NCBI GenBank assembly: GCA_030386875.1
Contig: CM059562.1
Span: 69,500,201-69,564,200 of the forward strand
Source: Morinoia aosen
Taxonomy: Eukaryota > Arthropoda > Malacostraca > Amphipoda > Talitridae
DNA: 64,000 nucleotides
Direction: 5' to 3'
The notes under the pieces were generated by a model that was not told where the DNA came from, made no database searches, and was given only the letters and a program-made list of their open reading frames with translations. The position numbers were made by a program, and so were the translations under genes. Positions 10,441-23,002 of the stretch are shown one piece after another (within the stretch, counting starts at the first letter, position 1; every line of letters begins with the position of its first letter).

Positions 10441-12771
10441 TGTAGCATATCGCTACAAAGCGTAAGAATTATGAATTTTTCCCTTTCGCACTTAAATAAA
10501 ATTAATCATTGGCATTAAAAATCTTACTATAATTTATTATTAATTATTTTCTACTTCTAATTCGTAATCATTGAAGTTTTTGTGTAAATACATGAGAGAT
10601 CAAATAATCATTCGACATTTCGAGTTTAAAGCAGCCCGATACGGCAACATCGAAGAGCGTCACTTGAACTAGCTCACTCTTGCTTGTGGCTTTAGCGTGC
10701 GAACATCATCTTGTAAGTGCAAGTGAAATTTAGGCTTAGAATAGAAAGAAACCGGGTAAAATTAAATGTGCCATGTGTTTTTGTTCGTGTGATTGTGTTA
10801 AACTTAAAGAACTGCTCAGTGTCATAAACTCTCAAATAGTGTTAAGATTCTTAGACTAGCATGTGTTATCTAGAGTGCTAACTCGGTGATATAGAGTGAA
10901 TATTGCGTGTCATTTCCAGATTCACGTGTTGAAATTTCATTCTAGATATTCAGCTAACGTCGTTGTTTCTTTTTACGGCAAAACTTATATTGTGGTTGCC
11001 AGTATCATATCGAGAATTACTCATAAAAACTGACTCGTGAACGCACGCGGCTAAATCGCCGGCGTTCTTTGTCGATAGGTGTCTTTGTTGTTTTCAATGG
11101 CGGAGCAGATACTGCCGTTTTCCGTCACTACGCCGTGACCATAACTGCACTATAAGCATGTGTTATAATAGTATCTTCTTTTTTTTTACAAGGCGTACTT
11201 GCAGTAGTTTCTCTTAAATAATGTTTCAACGCGAAATAATAATTAAAGACCTCTCCTAATAATCTCGTATGTGTACAAATTACGAAGGTTATTCATGTCT
11301 ATACTTGCTAAAGTTTTGAGTCGTCTTTTTTATAGCTCATACTCCTTGAACCTTGCGTAATCGCACTTATTTCAATTTAAATCATTTTAATAACAATTTA
11401 ATTTCATTCTGCTCATTCTTGTGACAAAAATACCCACTACCATTTGCCTTTCACCAGTGCGCACAAATTATGCCGGCGGCTTTGGCGAATGCCGACGTGT
11501 AGAGCCGCCGGGTTATTCGCCGCACTGATCTTCATGTTTCATCTCGCGCACATTTCCTTTCCGCGCTAGCAAAAACGTTTAGTGCTTCCTTTTCTTATTA
11601 TTGGGTAGTATTCCTTACCATTTATTAATTGCACCTGATATTTACCCGTGATTTTCAGTAGGATTTATATCAAATGAAACCTTAGAATTTTTCTCTGTTA
11701 TTTCATGTACAAGTTATAGAGATGTTCTAGAGTACTTAAAGAAGCAATAATTCTCTTTATAGGAAATTCTTAATTGCTGTAATTCTTTTCTTCTGCTTCT
11801 TGAACCATGTCCTGTTAAGTCATGTGTTTTGAAATGGTTCCAGGGATTTGATCCCCGATTATGCTTTAGATAATCACCAATAGTATTACTAAAAATTCTT
11901 GAACGTTATGCCTTGTATTTAAAGCAGGAGCAGCTGTATAAGAGTTTTCTTAATGGCTTCTGTCCTATCTCTCCACTTTCGAGCTTGACGAGGAAGAGAA
12001 CAAATGAAATTAACTAGAGTCAAATCTGTAGGAATTCTCGGATTCTGCCGTGTGGGAGTTTTATTATTATTTTATGATGTGGACTGTCAGTGGTACGTGT
12101 TTCCTTGATGTCTCCTTGGACTGTTCATCCAGCTTTTTGGACTCCTTGCAGGACCTCCACGTCATCACACACACCACTTACAACATTCTCCCTGGGCCGC
12201 TTTTGGGATTTCTCTACTTGGATTAGATTTGGCTATGCTCAAAAAACCTTCAGCCTTATATATTCCCTAATTACGGGCCTTAATTCTCAACTGCCTAAAA
12301 TTACGGGCACAATTGAATTAGCCCCTCGATTGTCGAATTCAGCGTGCCTGGATCATAATTACTATTCAAACCAAGAGTCATCATCGCCATCAGGCTCGGC
12401 ACCTTGATCAAACTCACCTGCTCCAAAAATTAAGCAGGCTTTGCCCACACAAATAGCTACGCACCGATTGTTGTGCTTGTTTACAAATTGCCCTCAGTAA
12501 ATATAATATTCTGAACACAATACACTTAAAAATCTCATCCACCGGCCGGAGCGACTGCCTCCGGACTGCAAAGTATCTTCAGTCAAGATCTGCAGGATCA
12601 AGTCTCGTCGATCCGCAGGATCAAGTCTCGGCGACCTTCCCGGCTTCTTCCAATAAAATCATACAAAAAAAAGCTGAGTCCAAAGAGCCTTATTATCCCT
12701 CTCATAATTTTTCCCAGATGCTTGTCGAGGTTTCGTGAGGACTGGCTTAACCCCTCGGTCAGATCCAAACA
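10441..12771 (+). repeat. 3' LTR, 2331 bp
   Basis: Begins TGTAGC directly after the polypurine tract and ends AAACA. The first 17 bases form a small hairpin (TGTAGC, ATATC, GCTACA). AATAAA is at 12652-12657. Only 11454-12771 is shared with the 5' LTR. The 1013-bp left part (10441-11453) is unique in the window. The right edge abuts a SINE fragment with no visible target duplication. Confidence 0.8.
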
Positions 12772-12915
12772 GGGGAACCGTCATGGTGTCCTATATATAG
12801 TGTTAGTTATAAGACATTTGAAAAACCAATGCTAAGATCATATTATTATGTATCAGGCTTGATTGGAAATAAAGCATCCCAAAGATGCCGATGTTAACCT
12901 TTTAACCTTTAACCT
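12772..12915 (+). mobile_element. 5'-truncated SINE fragment
   Basis: Inverted copy of the 3' half of the SINE at 27224-27512, from GGGGAACCGTCATGGTGTCC to a tail of TTAACCTTT-like repeats. It has small differences, including extra ATT near 12840. It starts exactly at the LTR end. Confidence 0.8.
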
Positions 12916-13230
12916 TTTGGTAATATATAAACATGCTAACAGTGGTTCAATATGTAGTTGTAGTAGTAGTAGTAACTAGTGTCACACAATCTTTGGTTAA
13001 TTATTCTAAGCATTCGGCTGCTCGTAAACTCAGTAATTTTTCTCTATTCATTGCTCATTACGCAAAGTATTTTTGCTTAATCTTTTCGTGTGACATTTAA
13101 AATTGAAACTTGAATATCCCTTTTAAAAGTTGCATCGAAATAAAATAATCAGAGCGCAGTCCTTTTCTTTTGGTAATATATAAACATGCTAATAGTGGTT
13201 CAATATGTAGTTGTAGTAGTAGTAGTAGTA
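12916..13230. repeat. tandemly duplicated unit containing the 200-bp repeat, copy 2
   Basis: A leader (GGTAATATATAAACATGCTA through a GTA triplet run) occurs at 12916-12972 and again at 13171-13230. The second copy of the 62-260 repeat lies between them at 12973-13170. The leader plus repeat therefore looks like one unit whose leader was duplicated. The (GTA)n run at 13211-13240 is a simple trinucleotide repeat. Confidence 0.7.
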
Positions 13231-16200
13231 GGAGTAGTAGTAACATAGGTTTGCTAGCGCTTCAGTTATTCAAACTATATCGCACCGGAAGGCCACATAA
13301 TTTAAACAGTATCAGGCTTTATGATTTACCACGTAAGATGAACATCAACATTATTTGAACATAAAAAATTATATGATCGAATTAGGCCTATATGATATGA
13401 GCGGTTCAATATGCAGGCCGTGGTGCACAAGTGTACTTATTTAGCATTTTAGTTTATATTATGCCTTACTTGGCACTCAGTACAGAAAACAGTTAATATA
13501 TTGACGAATTTGGGGGTTCAAGCCACCCGAAGCTGCACTAAGTGCTTGAGAAAGGTAAAAAAAAACATATATTTATTAGGAATGATAAAATGTTTCAAAA
13601 TTTCACACCCTCCGAGGCAGTGGATTATAGACAAAAAAGATTTTGGTTTGATCTCCGGTACACAGAGCATTTTCACTAGACCGCTTTCTAGACCTCATCT
13701 CTCTAGCGTAAATAATAAACAGAAAAAGAGATTCGAGAAAAAATTTTCTACTCACTGAGTTTGATCTTTACTCATTCTACCTCTACTTACGGTTGAAGCT
13801 GAGAAATTCGCACCACTCAACCAGATAAATGGAGCAATTAATAATGATGCTTCCTTTAAAAGCAATCAAATATAACAAACTAGCGAATTCTCACTGTTGA
13901 TTACAATAATGAAACTTTTCTCCATGTTGCACGCTTATCGAGAATATCTTTGAGAGCATGCGAATCTGATAGTTTGGGCTAACGAATTATCTCAAATTTG
14001 ACTGCAGACAATATCGTTTGTTATCTTCTGCCACGTCCTTTTCAATGGCTCAGCACGCAAGTTGAGGAATGCGAAAGTGAATACTAGAACTATCCGCTTC
14101 AAAATTTGGTTAGAACATCGAACATCGCAAACAATCCTATTTCGCAGTGGTCGTGTCGACGCGCCTCGATATGCGTTGAATTTACGAACTTGATAATTCC
14201 AAACGGTTGCAGTTTGCTTGCTTCAGTAACTACATACGTACGTATAAATCTTCAAAATTTCATTTAGTTAAAAATAAAACGCGTACTAAAAGCTTCATTC
14301 TTTCATAATAATTAACACTTATTGCTAAAACGCATCCGTGTTTATTGATTGTATCGTAGAAGAATTATTCAGTAAATGCACAAAAAATCATTAGCTCTGG
14401 CAGCAAAGCTAAAATTCTGCAACTGAGTAACCTATTCGCGTCCTTAACACGCTGACAACGTATTGGGACAAATGTGTATCACAAATAAATTGTTCATTTA
14501 CGTACCAATGCAAAGGCATAACTTTTCAACCATTGCTCGAACTTTTTTAAAGGAATTTATCGTACGAACTAAATATTGTTATATTATCTAAATATTATCA
14601 CATCCTGTTCATTTTATATGAAAGATGGAAACTTATTCGAGAAGTAAAGTCGATTTTCTAATTCTATTCCTTACAACCTAACTAAATCAACTGTGGGATC
14701 CGCGCAAACGTAGTCAAGGTGTTACCACCGATGAAAATTCGAGTGTGGGCGTCCATAAGCGCGTGACAAGACGTGAAAACGACGGCATCGATGACACGTA
14801 CCACAATGAGCTATTTTTGTAAGAGCATTCACGACCAACAGGAAATTAACTCAATAGAGATTGTCACGCCGGTACTTCAGAATTAGAAATACGCTTTTCT
14901 GGACAACCTAAACTACCATTAACTTTTACGGTGAACAGACACCATGCGCCATGTTCGCACAACAGAAAATGAAATCAAGCAAAGTTTGTGACACCGCTTT
15001 CAACTGTAAAACCAGCTGATCTCTAGGAACCTAAATATTGACGGAGGGTAATGAAAGTGAACACGTTTTTGACGTAAGCTGCATTTCCAAGATTGAAATT
15101 TTTCGAGAGCATGATTGAGTTTGATGTAGCTCTCTGACCGCAACAGTGCTCAACCCGTAGCATTTAGTATTTCCGATTTCGCCCAATAACATAACTAAAT
15201 TTATCAGGCAATGAACTTGGTCTTGAGGAATTGGATATTTAGTGCAGGAGGAGCGAGCAGTGCTGTGTAGTCATCGTCTTAGAGAACCAATTTACAGATG
15301 TTGCAAATAGATACCGCACAAGAAACTTCCGCTTCAAAGATATGGTAACAAGAAAATTACATTTATCTGTAAAGGTGTTCAACAACGCATAATGGAGGAG
15401 AAAAAATGAGATTCAAAAGCAGATTCCCTCCGTGCCCGGAGTTTCACAGCAGTAGCCAACCATCCTACGACGGGGAGTCAGGTTTCACTGAGATAAGTCC
15501 GGTGGCTTATTAGATTAAATCTACTCATTTCCCTGAACAAAAATGACAGAATTCCTACGTACAAGGTTATGGAGGAACACCGCTGTGTACACACAGAGAA
15601 GTAAATCGCTGGATGTAACTATTTTTTTCCATATATGTTACCAAAAAATAGCAATGCAGAATAAACAAAGCTATTTTTCAACCAAAATATTTGACACGTG
15701 AGTACATAACCTTTCTGAAGAAAACTAAGAAAATATTTCCTCTATGTAAGCCAAAATAAATCCATCAATAAGATAACAAAAAACAATTTATTTATTTTAA
15801 AACAAAAATAAGCACGACCAAATAAGAATGGGCGCACGAAGAAACACAAATAAATAATTCCAGCCAAGCCAATGGCCACAGGTCTCGACACACGAGAAAC
15901 AGAAGAGCAAGACACACACACGCACACACTGCCAGACAAGACTATATCACAGAACATAATAAGCAAAAGTGCCGCTCATGATCACGTTCAAATTGAACGA
16001 AGCTTTCCGTAGCATCAGCATCCCTTTATTCCTTGATGCCCTACATATGCAGGTATAATAAATAAGTTATCCATACTGACCAGGGTATGAATTACCAGAA
16101 CCAAATCGCCACCGTCTTCAAGAGTTACCATTAATTCCTACTTTGCGGGATTGTGGTTCACGTCATAAGCGTGTATTAAACAAAGAAAATTTCATCTCCG

Positions 16201-17321
16201 ACATGCAAAAGTCATACCACCAATTAAGAAGAAAAAGTTCTCGTATTAGATAAATTAGAGACCTTTTTCAATGCTACCAGCCATCACTTCAAGGCGTGAA
16301 GGCAAAAGAGGAATGGTTGGAAAGAAGCTGAAGCCAATATTAGACACACTCGTTATCTTCTAGGTGTCCACTTGATTTGTTCTGATTTATACAACGTGGG
16401 CTAACCATTTATATTCTCATGTGGTTGATTGAATTTACAGCTATAAACTGTATCTACCTATGCTGGCAAGAACAAGTTAGTTTAGTGACAAATATTTACT
16501 GGCTCAGCATTTACGGTTACGTTGTTCTCAATACACTGAGTAAAGAGTCAGTTACAGTATTGAGAGTTAAGTAATTATAAATATTAATCCACAGCTCGTT
16601 ACGTTGGTAAAAGAAGGCGTCATCGACGAAGACGAAAAGCTGGATAATTATTAATAAAAGACAAAGAAACTCATGCATATGGTTGCACGGTACGCGGGCC
16701 TCTCCCGTTAGAGATAAAATTGAAAAATAAAGCTTACCTATCCAGAAATTTACGCTCACAACAGTATAGTTGGTTATGTGGTATACAGCTCGTGCAGCCA
16801 TTGAGGAGTCCCCACAGTACACTGACAAAGACAGACACTACCAGCTTGCTTTTCTGAGGGTAGCTCACGTATTCATCCTAAAAATTCGAGAGGCGCCCTG
16901 CTCTCACTTACCAAGATGCTCTAAAGTACAATCCCCTGCAGCGCACACCCCTCATGGGCCAGCAAGAGTAAACATCCAGATCATAGACCCAGTACAGGGA
17001 GCAGAAAGTGACGTAGTCTAGGCAGAACAATACGAAAATTTTCAAATATAAGCCAGACAAGGCAGCAAGTGAAGGTACAAAGACTTCTAAATGCAAGTAT
17101 AGTTCGAGCAAGTTCTCGGAATGCCTAAGCAAAATAATTCTCTTTGCTATTCAAATTCATAAGAGTGTGAACCTAATATCGGCCTCAAATCATAGCACCA
17201 GGTCATATGAATTAAATTTTGACACAAGTTTAGCCCTTTCGAGGGATCACGTATAGCCTAAAATGACAGCACTGACTTGTACAAAAGCCGGCCGTAGAGC
17301 AACCATTCCAAAAATGTTAAA
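13231..17321. other. gene-free stretch, nothing recognised
   Basis: Low-GC sequence with only short open frames (longest about 103 codons), none showing a known motif. No transposon termini, RNA gene or long repeat was recognised. It lies downstream of ALG11 and may include its 3' UTR just below 17322, but no convincing polyadenylation signal was pinned down. Confidence 0.5.
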
Positions 17322-18573
17322 TTATTCCTGAGGAGCTTGTTGATTGACAGGGAGAGGCAGAATCTCTTTCATAGCAAGGCAATATTGCTCTTCAAAGGTA
17401 GCATCAGAGAACCTTTGGGCACTCAGTCGAGCTGCAGTCTGCATCTTTCCGCGGTCGTCATCACTCATCGTAAGTGCCTTGTAGAGACACTCGGCGTAGC
17501 TCTCCACAGTGCTGGCCAACAAGCCCGTGTCTTGGCCATCGTGCGGCACTACGATATCCAACTTGGGCCCGCCAGAATCGTTAGCAACAGTGATAAGTCC
17601 TGCAGCCTGCATCTCCGCTATGCTGATGCCGAAGTGTTCATTCCACATGGTGTGCAAGCCAACGCACGCCTCTTCCATGAGTTCAGTCATTTGAGAGAAG
17701 GGCAGATTTATGCGCCACTCGACCTGGCGGTCGACACCCAGCTCCACTGCCATATCTTGAAGCTGAGAAACTCGTGCCTGATCTTCTGAACCTCGAACTC
17801 CTCCTACCAGGACCAGCTGGATTTCAATGGCGTCTATATCACCTCCTCTTTCAATTATCAACTCAAGCAAGCGACTGAAAGAACGCAACTGTAACGCATG
17901 ATTTTTTTCAGGCCTGAACTGGCCAATGGAAATAATCTTCTTCAAAAGTTTGGTCTTGTAAGGCAAAATTTCCAAGCTTGCAAACTTGAGAATATCACAA
18001 GGCGGGAAGACCAGTTTAGCCTGTTGTGTGACATCCCAGATGTAGGTTATGTGTCCTTTGGTCCAGGAGGAATTAACCATAATGACATCGGCCCTTCTGC
18101 CAACCCATCCATAAGCTCCAGCAAAGAACTGGTAGTAGTAAATTTTGAGGGAAGAGAGCAGACCACTGCGGGCGATGAATCCCGCGTTATTGTGAGCTTC
18201 TGTTTGCTCCTCAACTACACTCAGCATATCTTCACTGATGATAGGGTAATGGATGTAACACGCAATCTTACATTCAAATCCCGCCATGACTTTCACCAGG
18301 GGATAAATGAACGCATACCCCATGGTGTCCAAGAAGACATCCGGCGTGTAACGAGCTAAGGCTTCAATGCCAACTAACATAGACCCAAATGCCTGCAGAA
18401 GCATGGTGAATCGCGGGTACAACTTGGCTTCCAGCAGTGGACGCGATATCAGGCGCACAAACTTCACATTGCGAGTAAGGGTGATGTTGAAACGGTCTCT
18501 GACATGCTCCACAACATCCTCATTGCTCGATACAGGGTCACCAGAATAAATGATGCAGTCAACGTTCGGGCAC
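17322..18573 (-). CDS. ALG11: ALG11 exon 3: C-terminal part of the mannosyltransferase
   Basis: ALG11 uses GDP-mannose to add the fourth and fifth mannoses (alpha-1,2) to the dolichol-linked N-glycan precursor on the cytosolic face of the ER. This exon encodes residues 98-513 of the assembled protein. It holds most of the GT4-family (GT-B) fold: NSSW at 264-267, GQFRPEKNH at 314-322, and the EX7E donor-site motif with E409 and E417 inside NEHFGISIAE. PKLDIVVPH follows. The open frame extends upstream past 18512 to a splice acceptor (TTTCCAG before 18573). Its first base completes an Arg codon started in exon 2. The stop is at 17322-17324. No damage is seen. Family identity is certain from long stretches shared with human ALG11 as I know it. 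Confidence 0.96.
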
Positions 18574-20116
18574 CTGGAAACAAATACACAAAGTATTACA
18601 GATATTTATGAAATAATTCTTATAAAAATTAAAGCGAATATTCTAATATAAATCTAAAAAAGGTTTCAGTTGCATTAAAAAATAAAACTGATGGAAAGAG
18701 GTCATGCAATTTCTGTCCTGGTTCCCATTTTCTCCTCCTAAAATCCTCATTAAACAGACAATTGAACACACATGTTGAAAGCCTTTTCTTTAAACTGAAT
18801 AGGCAGTTCATCAAAGTAACATTACATCATCTTGAGCAAATAAAGCAAATTTAGTTCAATAATCAATTAAAACGAAATATTGCAGAAATTTTGAACAGAA
18901 TGGGAAAAACTAAATACAAAAACTCTAAAAGTTAAACCTTAAAAACATCGTAAGGCTATGCTCAAAACCTTACAAGAACTATTTCTGTAGATTTTAAAAT
19001 GTTAACTTGCATACACAGAGTGATTTTTCAATATGGCTTCTACAAAAGTATCTTCAATAATTCCTCTTCAATAATGGAGGGGAATGCTTCCCCTCCATTT
19101 TGGATAGATTAAAAAAAATAAAGATCATGCAATTCTTAGGAATGGTACTTTTTTATTACATTTGAAAACAATATTTTTCATTCACTGCCTCCTTGAATGC
19201 AAACAAGAATTGACATGATTATGCACGTTGTTCATTACAGTGCTGGTGAAGTCTAGTTCAATACTTTGGATTTATACTTTGATGGAAGCTTTAAGTTGGT
19301 TTAGATTTGAAGGATTTTTATGGTAAACTCTTCATTTAAAGAGTTTACCATGGAAAGCATACAAATCTACAACAACTCAAGACTTGAATCAAGGTACAAA
19401 TCTAGTCAATTGGACTAGATCTCAACAATGCTGTAATGATCAGCCCTCACAATCTTGGTGATTTGTGGCAGCGCTCAGGAGGGTTGCACATGAAGAATAT
19501 TATAATCAAAAAGCAAGCAAATTAGAACTAGTATTTCTCAGGATTGCTTACATACTTCATTTTTTAATCCATCCAATATTATGGGAGTTATCAAAAACTC
19601 TTTTAGGACCCATACTCAAAAATCACCCTGTACTTAAACACTGCGCATTTGGAGTTAATCAAGGCAAAAACGTTACCCTCCACTCATGAAAGTTCTTGAT
19701 TGAGAAATTGAATACACAGTTATTTAAGGCAGGCATTAAATGGCATAACTATTATTGCTATAGGTACACTTCTTCAGTCTTTAAAGATATAGGCCCCAAG
19801 GAATCTTTAATGCTATACTAATATTTTAAACTATGCTATACTAATATTTTAAACTATGCTCTACATTATTTAAGCACTACAGAACTCTCACAAGCTTTAT
19901 CTTGACTTTCAGTGCCACCATAAAAGGTTACACAAACAAAGCTTGATCTTTATTACCTTTACAATGTATGATATGAATGCCATTTGTGAGTTATTGATCT
20001 TTACTATCCTTACAATATATGAAATGAATGTTATGTGTGAATTCTTCCTTGCAAACTAATTTTCCATTTTGGAGCAGCTGTTCCTATTTAACCAAATAAA
20101 GCTAGCTGCCACTCAC
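18574..20116 (-). other. ALG11: ALG11 intron 2
   Basis: Bounded by a donor GTGAGT (20116-20111) and an acceptor TTTGTTTCCAG (ending at 18574), both read on the minus strand. It is AT-rich with no gene. A 12-bp perfect hairpin (TGGTAAACTCTT / AAGAGTTTACCA, 6-base loop) is at 19321-19350, and a 21-bp tandem duplication (CTATACTAATATTTTAAACTA) is near 19812-19856. Confidence 0.85.
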
Positions 20117-20244
20117 CTTTTGTGCAGGGCCTCCACAGCGCACCACAGCACCCTCTCTCCCCCACCCCCCGCTTGGCTGTACGGGTGGAAGATGCCCACG
20201 CTCACACGGCTCGGATCTCTGTTCCGCTCCGCAAAGCAACCGCA
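20117..20244 (-). CDS. ALG11: ALG11 exon 2: N-terminal GT-B glycine loop
   Basis: This 128-base exon is too short for an ORF scan. It encodes residues 55-96 plus two bases of codon 97. It contains [18 protein letters not shown] (73-90), the glycine-rich acceptor-side loop that marks ALG11 and related GT4 enzymes. The acceptor is GTTTGCAG and the donor is AAAAG/GTGAGT. The exon starts in phase 0, matching exon 1, and ends in phase 2, matching exon 3, where AG plus G makes the Arg codon. The phase agreement and the motif make this exon secure. Confidence 0.93.
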
Positions 20245-23002
20245 CTGCAAACATCCAAAAATGAGGTTAAGGACAGAAAAAATTACAGGGGACTCAATGT
20301 GGGCAGACTTAGAAGTGTCAGCTTTGAGAATAGGTGCTTCAGACTAAGAGGATAATTGCATTCTGTAGTAACTCTATAAATGGGCTGTGCAGTTTGTACA
20401 CTATATAACAAATTGTAATACTTTTTCCAGAGGCCATTGTCCAGAAATACTACCCTCACAAGATTTTGGGAAACATGTCTCGTAAATTCATATTTTTATT
20501 TTTTTTGCAAAAATACTTCGCCTTAGGAAATGTCTAAAAAACCGTTATCACTGTTATTCTCGAGCGTGAGAATGTCGACCAAAGTTTATCCGTGTGTGTA
20601 AGGACAATTCGTCACTGTTCGGTCGGAAAAACAAGCGGCGATTGTTTGGGGTAGATGTAGGCGTGTCAGATGTCGCGGCCTCAAGTGCGGCGAGCGCAGG
20701 CATAGAGAACGACGCACACACGAACACACGCACGATACAAGCCGAGGTTTTGCAGGGCAAGGAGGCGGACGGGACGTCTGAACACAGGCCCGCACAACCG
20801 GAGCCAATCACCGCTTGCCAAAGGAATGACGCAAGAAGGTGTGTCTGAGAACACACCAATGAGAGTCCCAGACGTCAGAATAAGCAAGAATTCCGCCAAT
20901 GAGGTTGCAGATGCTGCCTCTGTAGAATAGAAGCGTCGAGAACGATCGAGAAAGAGGGAAGCGAAACACATATAAGGCCCGTAGAAGGAAGCAGGAGGAG
21001 GAATTTTTGAACACACGTGAGAGACTGCGCAAGACGTCTGAGGGTGTTCTACACAATAGGCCAGCCTCGTCGGCTGGCCTTATACCCAATTGCAACTTGA
21101 AAGTTAATAATTCGAGGCACATAAAATAACGTTGGACGTCGGAAGTCATTGAAGCATCGTCTTACAAAGGAAGCCTAATCGAAGTAAACCAGCCTCGCAT
21201 CGGTGATCGTCATGAATAAACGCGTCGGAGATTCAACCAAGAGCATTCAACATCTGTGCATCGGGGTCGAACTCACAGTCAACTTCAGCGGCAGTCGTCA
21301 ACATTGCAAATGGCAAACAGTTAAGTTCGTCCACCCACAATGCGTAAAGCAACGCGCAAATCTACAGTGAAGTGGCTTGCCATTGAAACTCTTAATTAAG
21401 ACACTCCAGGCACCACGGCGGCTGTGAACTCGAGTTGGAATGCCGGCGGCACGATGAGGGAGCGGCAGAGGCATCGCTGCAGCGCGGGCAAGACATAAGC
21501 CTACACCTGCGGCAACCCTAAAGCTACGACGCTGAACATCAGCAGTGAGCAATAACATCGGCTGTGAACGACGCGGAACATCAGCAGTGAGCAATAGTAT
21601 CGGCAGTGGATACCCATCAGTGAATCATTTATTATCAAAAGTGCGAGTGTTTTATGGTTGTAAAAGCTCTTTCAGGTGGTGATTGAAGTTCAATTTCAGA
21701 TGTAGAGCAGCACACAGATAAGTGCTTTCCAAAGTATCGTGAAGAATCATCCAATTTTGTAGGCAACCGATTTATTGTGTCTATTTAGTCGAGGATCGAC
21801 TTCCCGTTGTATGATTCGACACCGTGTCACAATTCCAGGTTAAATCGTGATGTGTTACGCTCGCAAATATTATGATTTGTGTTACTGCGGATGCGTGAAT
21901 CGTTGTCAACGAGGGAGTATTTGTAACTTGAAGACTCGGTAAGCAGTACATTTGTATGATGTCGTGTTTAAATATTGTGGCGGTAGAAACTTACGTATTT
22001 TTCATTGACGCCGCTGTGCCATTTCAAATCATTCGTTCCCATGCCTTGTGTGTTTATCCACGTGTTCATCTCAAAAATAAATGTGTCTTAATCTTTCAAA
22101 TTCTTTTATTCTCCATGTCTGGTATACAGGTGTACGCAAGCATAAAGGATAATACTATAACATGTGTACGGGGGTTGGAATTCCCTCAGCGTATGGAAAG
22201 GGGGTCCTAAACCCACCCCCTCTCTGTATCGCAACACCATGGCAAACGTGAACATGAAAATTCTCATTCGTTGGAAATATTTAAATGAGATTTTCTTCAT
22301 TAGTGCTCAAAATATCAGCACTGAATCTCTTCAGATTTGTACTACAACCTTGTCACACGTTTGTATTGTGACCTGAAGCTTTGAGAGCCAAATAAAAAAC
22401 ACAACAGAGGGTTTATAAAAAGTTGTTGAAATAGCACAAGATACCTAATTGAACAAACCATGAGGACAATTCAGTGATGAACCCTGAATTTTAATGATTC
22501 ATTTTTTTGGAATCAGTAAATTTCTTTGCATCTACTTTAAATAAAATATACCATCTATTTACCAACTTGTATTTTTTGGCAGCACTAATTCCCATAGATA
22601 GAATAGTTGTATCCCCCTGAGGTGAGGGAGGGGGATCAAAGAAAAAAAGGATGAAGACACCATCAGGCATGGAGTTAAGGGAATGTAGAATCTATGCACA
22701 AGGTGCATTCCTGCACAGGATCCCATACACACAGATACAGTAAGTTAAAAAGAAAGAGAAAGAAACAAAATAATGGATGAAAAATAAAAAAAGTGCTGAA
22801 AAATAGGAAAGCAATGAACCAAAGAAAAATGGATCTGAACTAATCCAAATACATTTTATTTCCACTTAAAGAAGACCTATCTATAAGCTTGGAACCTCAC
22901 ATTTTTCAAACAAGATTGCAAATTTCCATAGATACATAAGCTGTACCCCATGAGGGATAACTAAAAGAAAATAAATCATTAGCCTATGCAAATAGAACTC
23001 AC
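20245..23002 (-). other. ALG11: ALG11 intron 1
   Basis: A 2.76-kb intron with donor CTG/GTGAGT (23002-22997) and acceptor TTTGCAG (ending at 20245). It holds the GC-richer promoter/LTR-like block at 20804-21220. A short direct repeat near 21535-21615 (AACATCAGCAGTGAGCAATA) occurs twice. Otherwise only shadows of open frames are seen. Confidence 0.8.
20804..21220 (+). promoter_or_regulatory. LTR- or promoter-like block in ALG11 intron 1
   Basis: Three CCAAT boxes (20804-20808, 20855-20859, 20896-20900) precede a TATAAGG box at 20971-20977. A strong hairpin (GGCCAGCC, TCGTC, GGCTGGCC) follows at 21059-21079, and AATAAA is at 21215-21220. This order is that of an LTR U3-R-U5, or of a promoter followed by a short transcript. 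No matching second LTR, clear ends or coding region were found. GC content is higher than in the flanks. Confidence 0.4.

Larger units (their letters stand above)
4119..12771 (+). mobile_element. gypsy-type (CsRn1-like) LTR retrotransposon
   Basis: The parts are in standard order: LTR, primer site, leader, gag, pol (protease, reverse transcriptase, RNase H, integrase), polypurine tract, LTR. The Gag cysteine/histidine motif (CWYH...C...C) and the tRNA-Trp-type primer site are features of the CsRn1 group of gypsy elements. Both ORFs are uninterrupted. The shared parts of the LTRs differ at only about seven places in 1.3 kb, so the insertion looks recent. The first 1013 bp of the 3' LTR have no counterpart in the 5' LTR, and no target-site duplication could be assigned. 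Confidence 0.9.

Noticed and set aside
16517-17132. Short frames on both strands downstream of ALG11
   Set aside because: No start context, motif or similarity; overlapping frames on both strands suggest chance.
18512-18512. Start of ALG11 exon 3 as a protein start
   Set aside because: The codon is GTG, and the open frame continues upstream to a splice acceptor at 18573 that joins exon 2 in phase.
20554-21149. Several minus-strand frames of 73-113 codons in ALG11 intron 1
   Set aside because: They arise from locally higher GC content, lack motifs and overlap one another in different frames.
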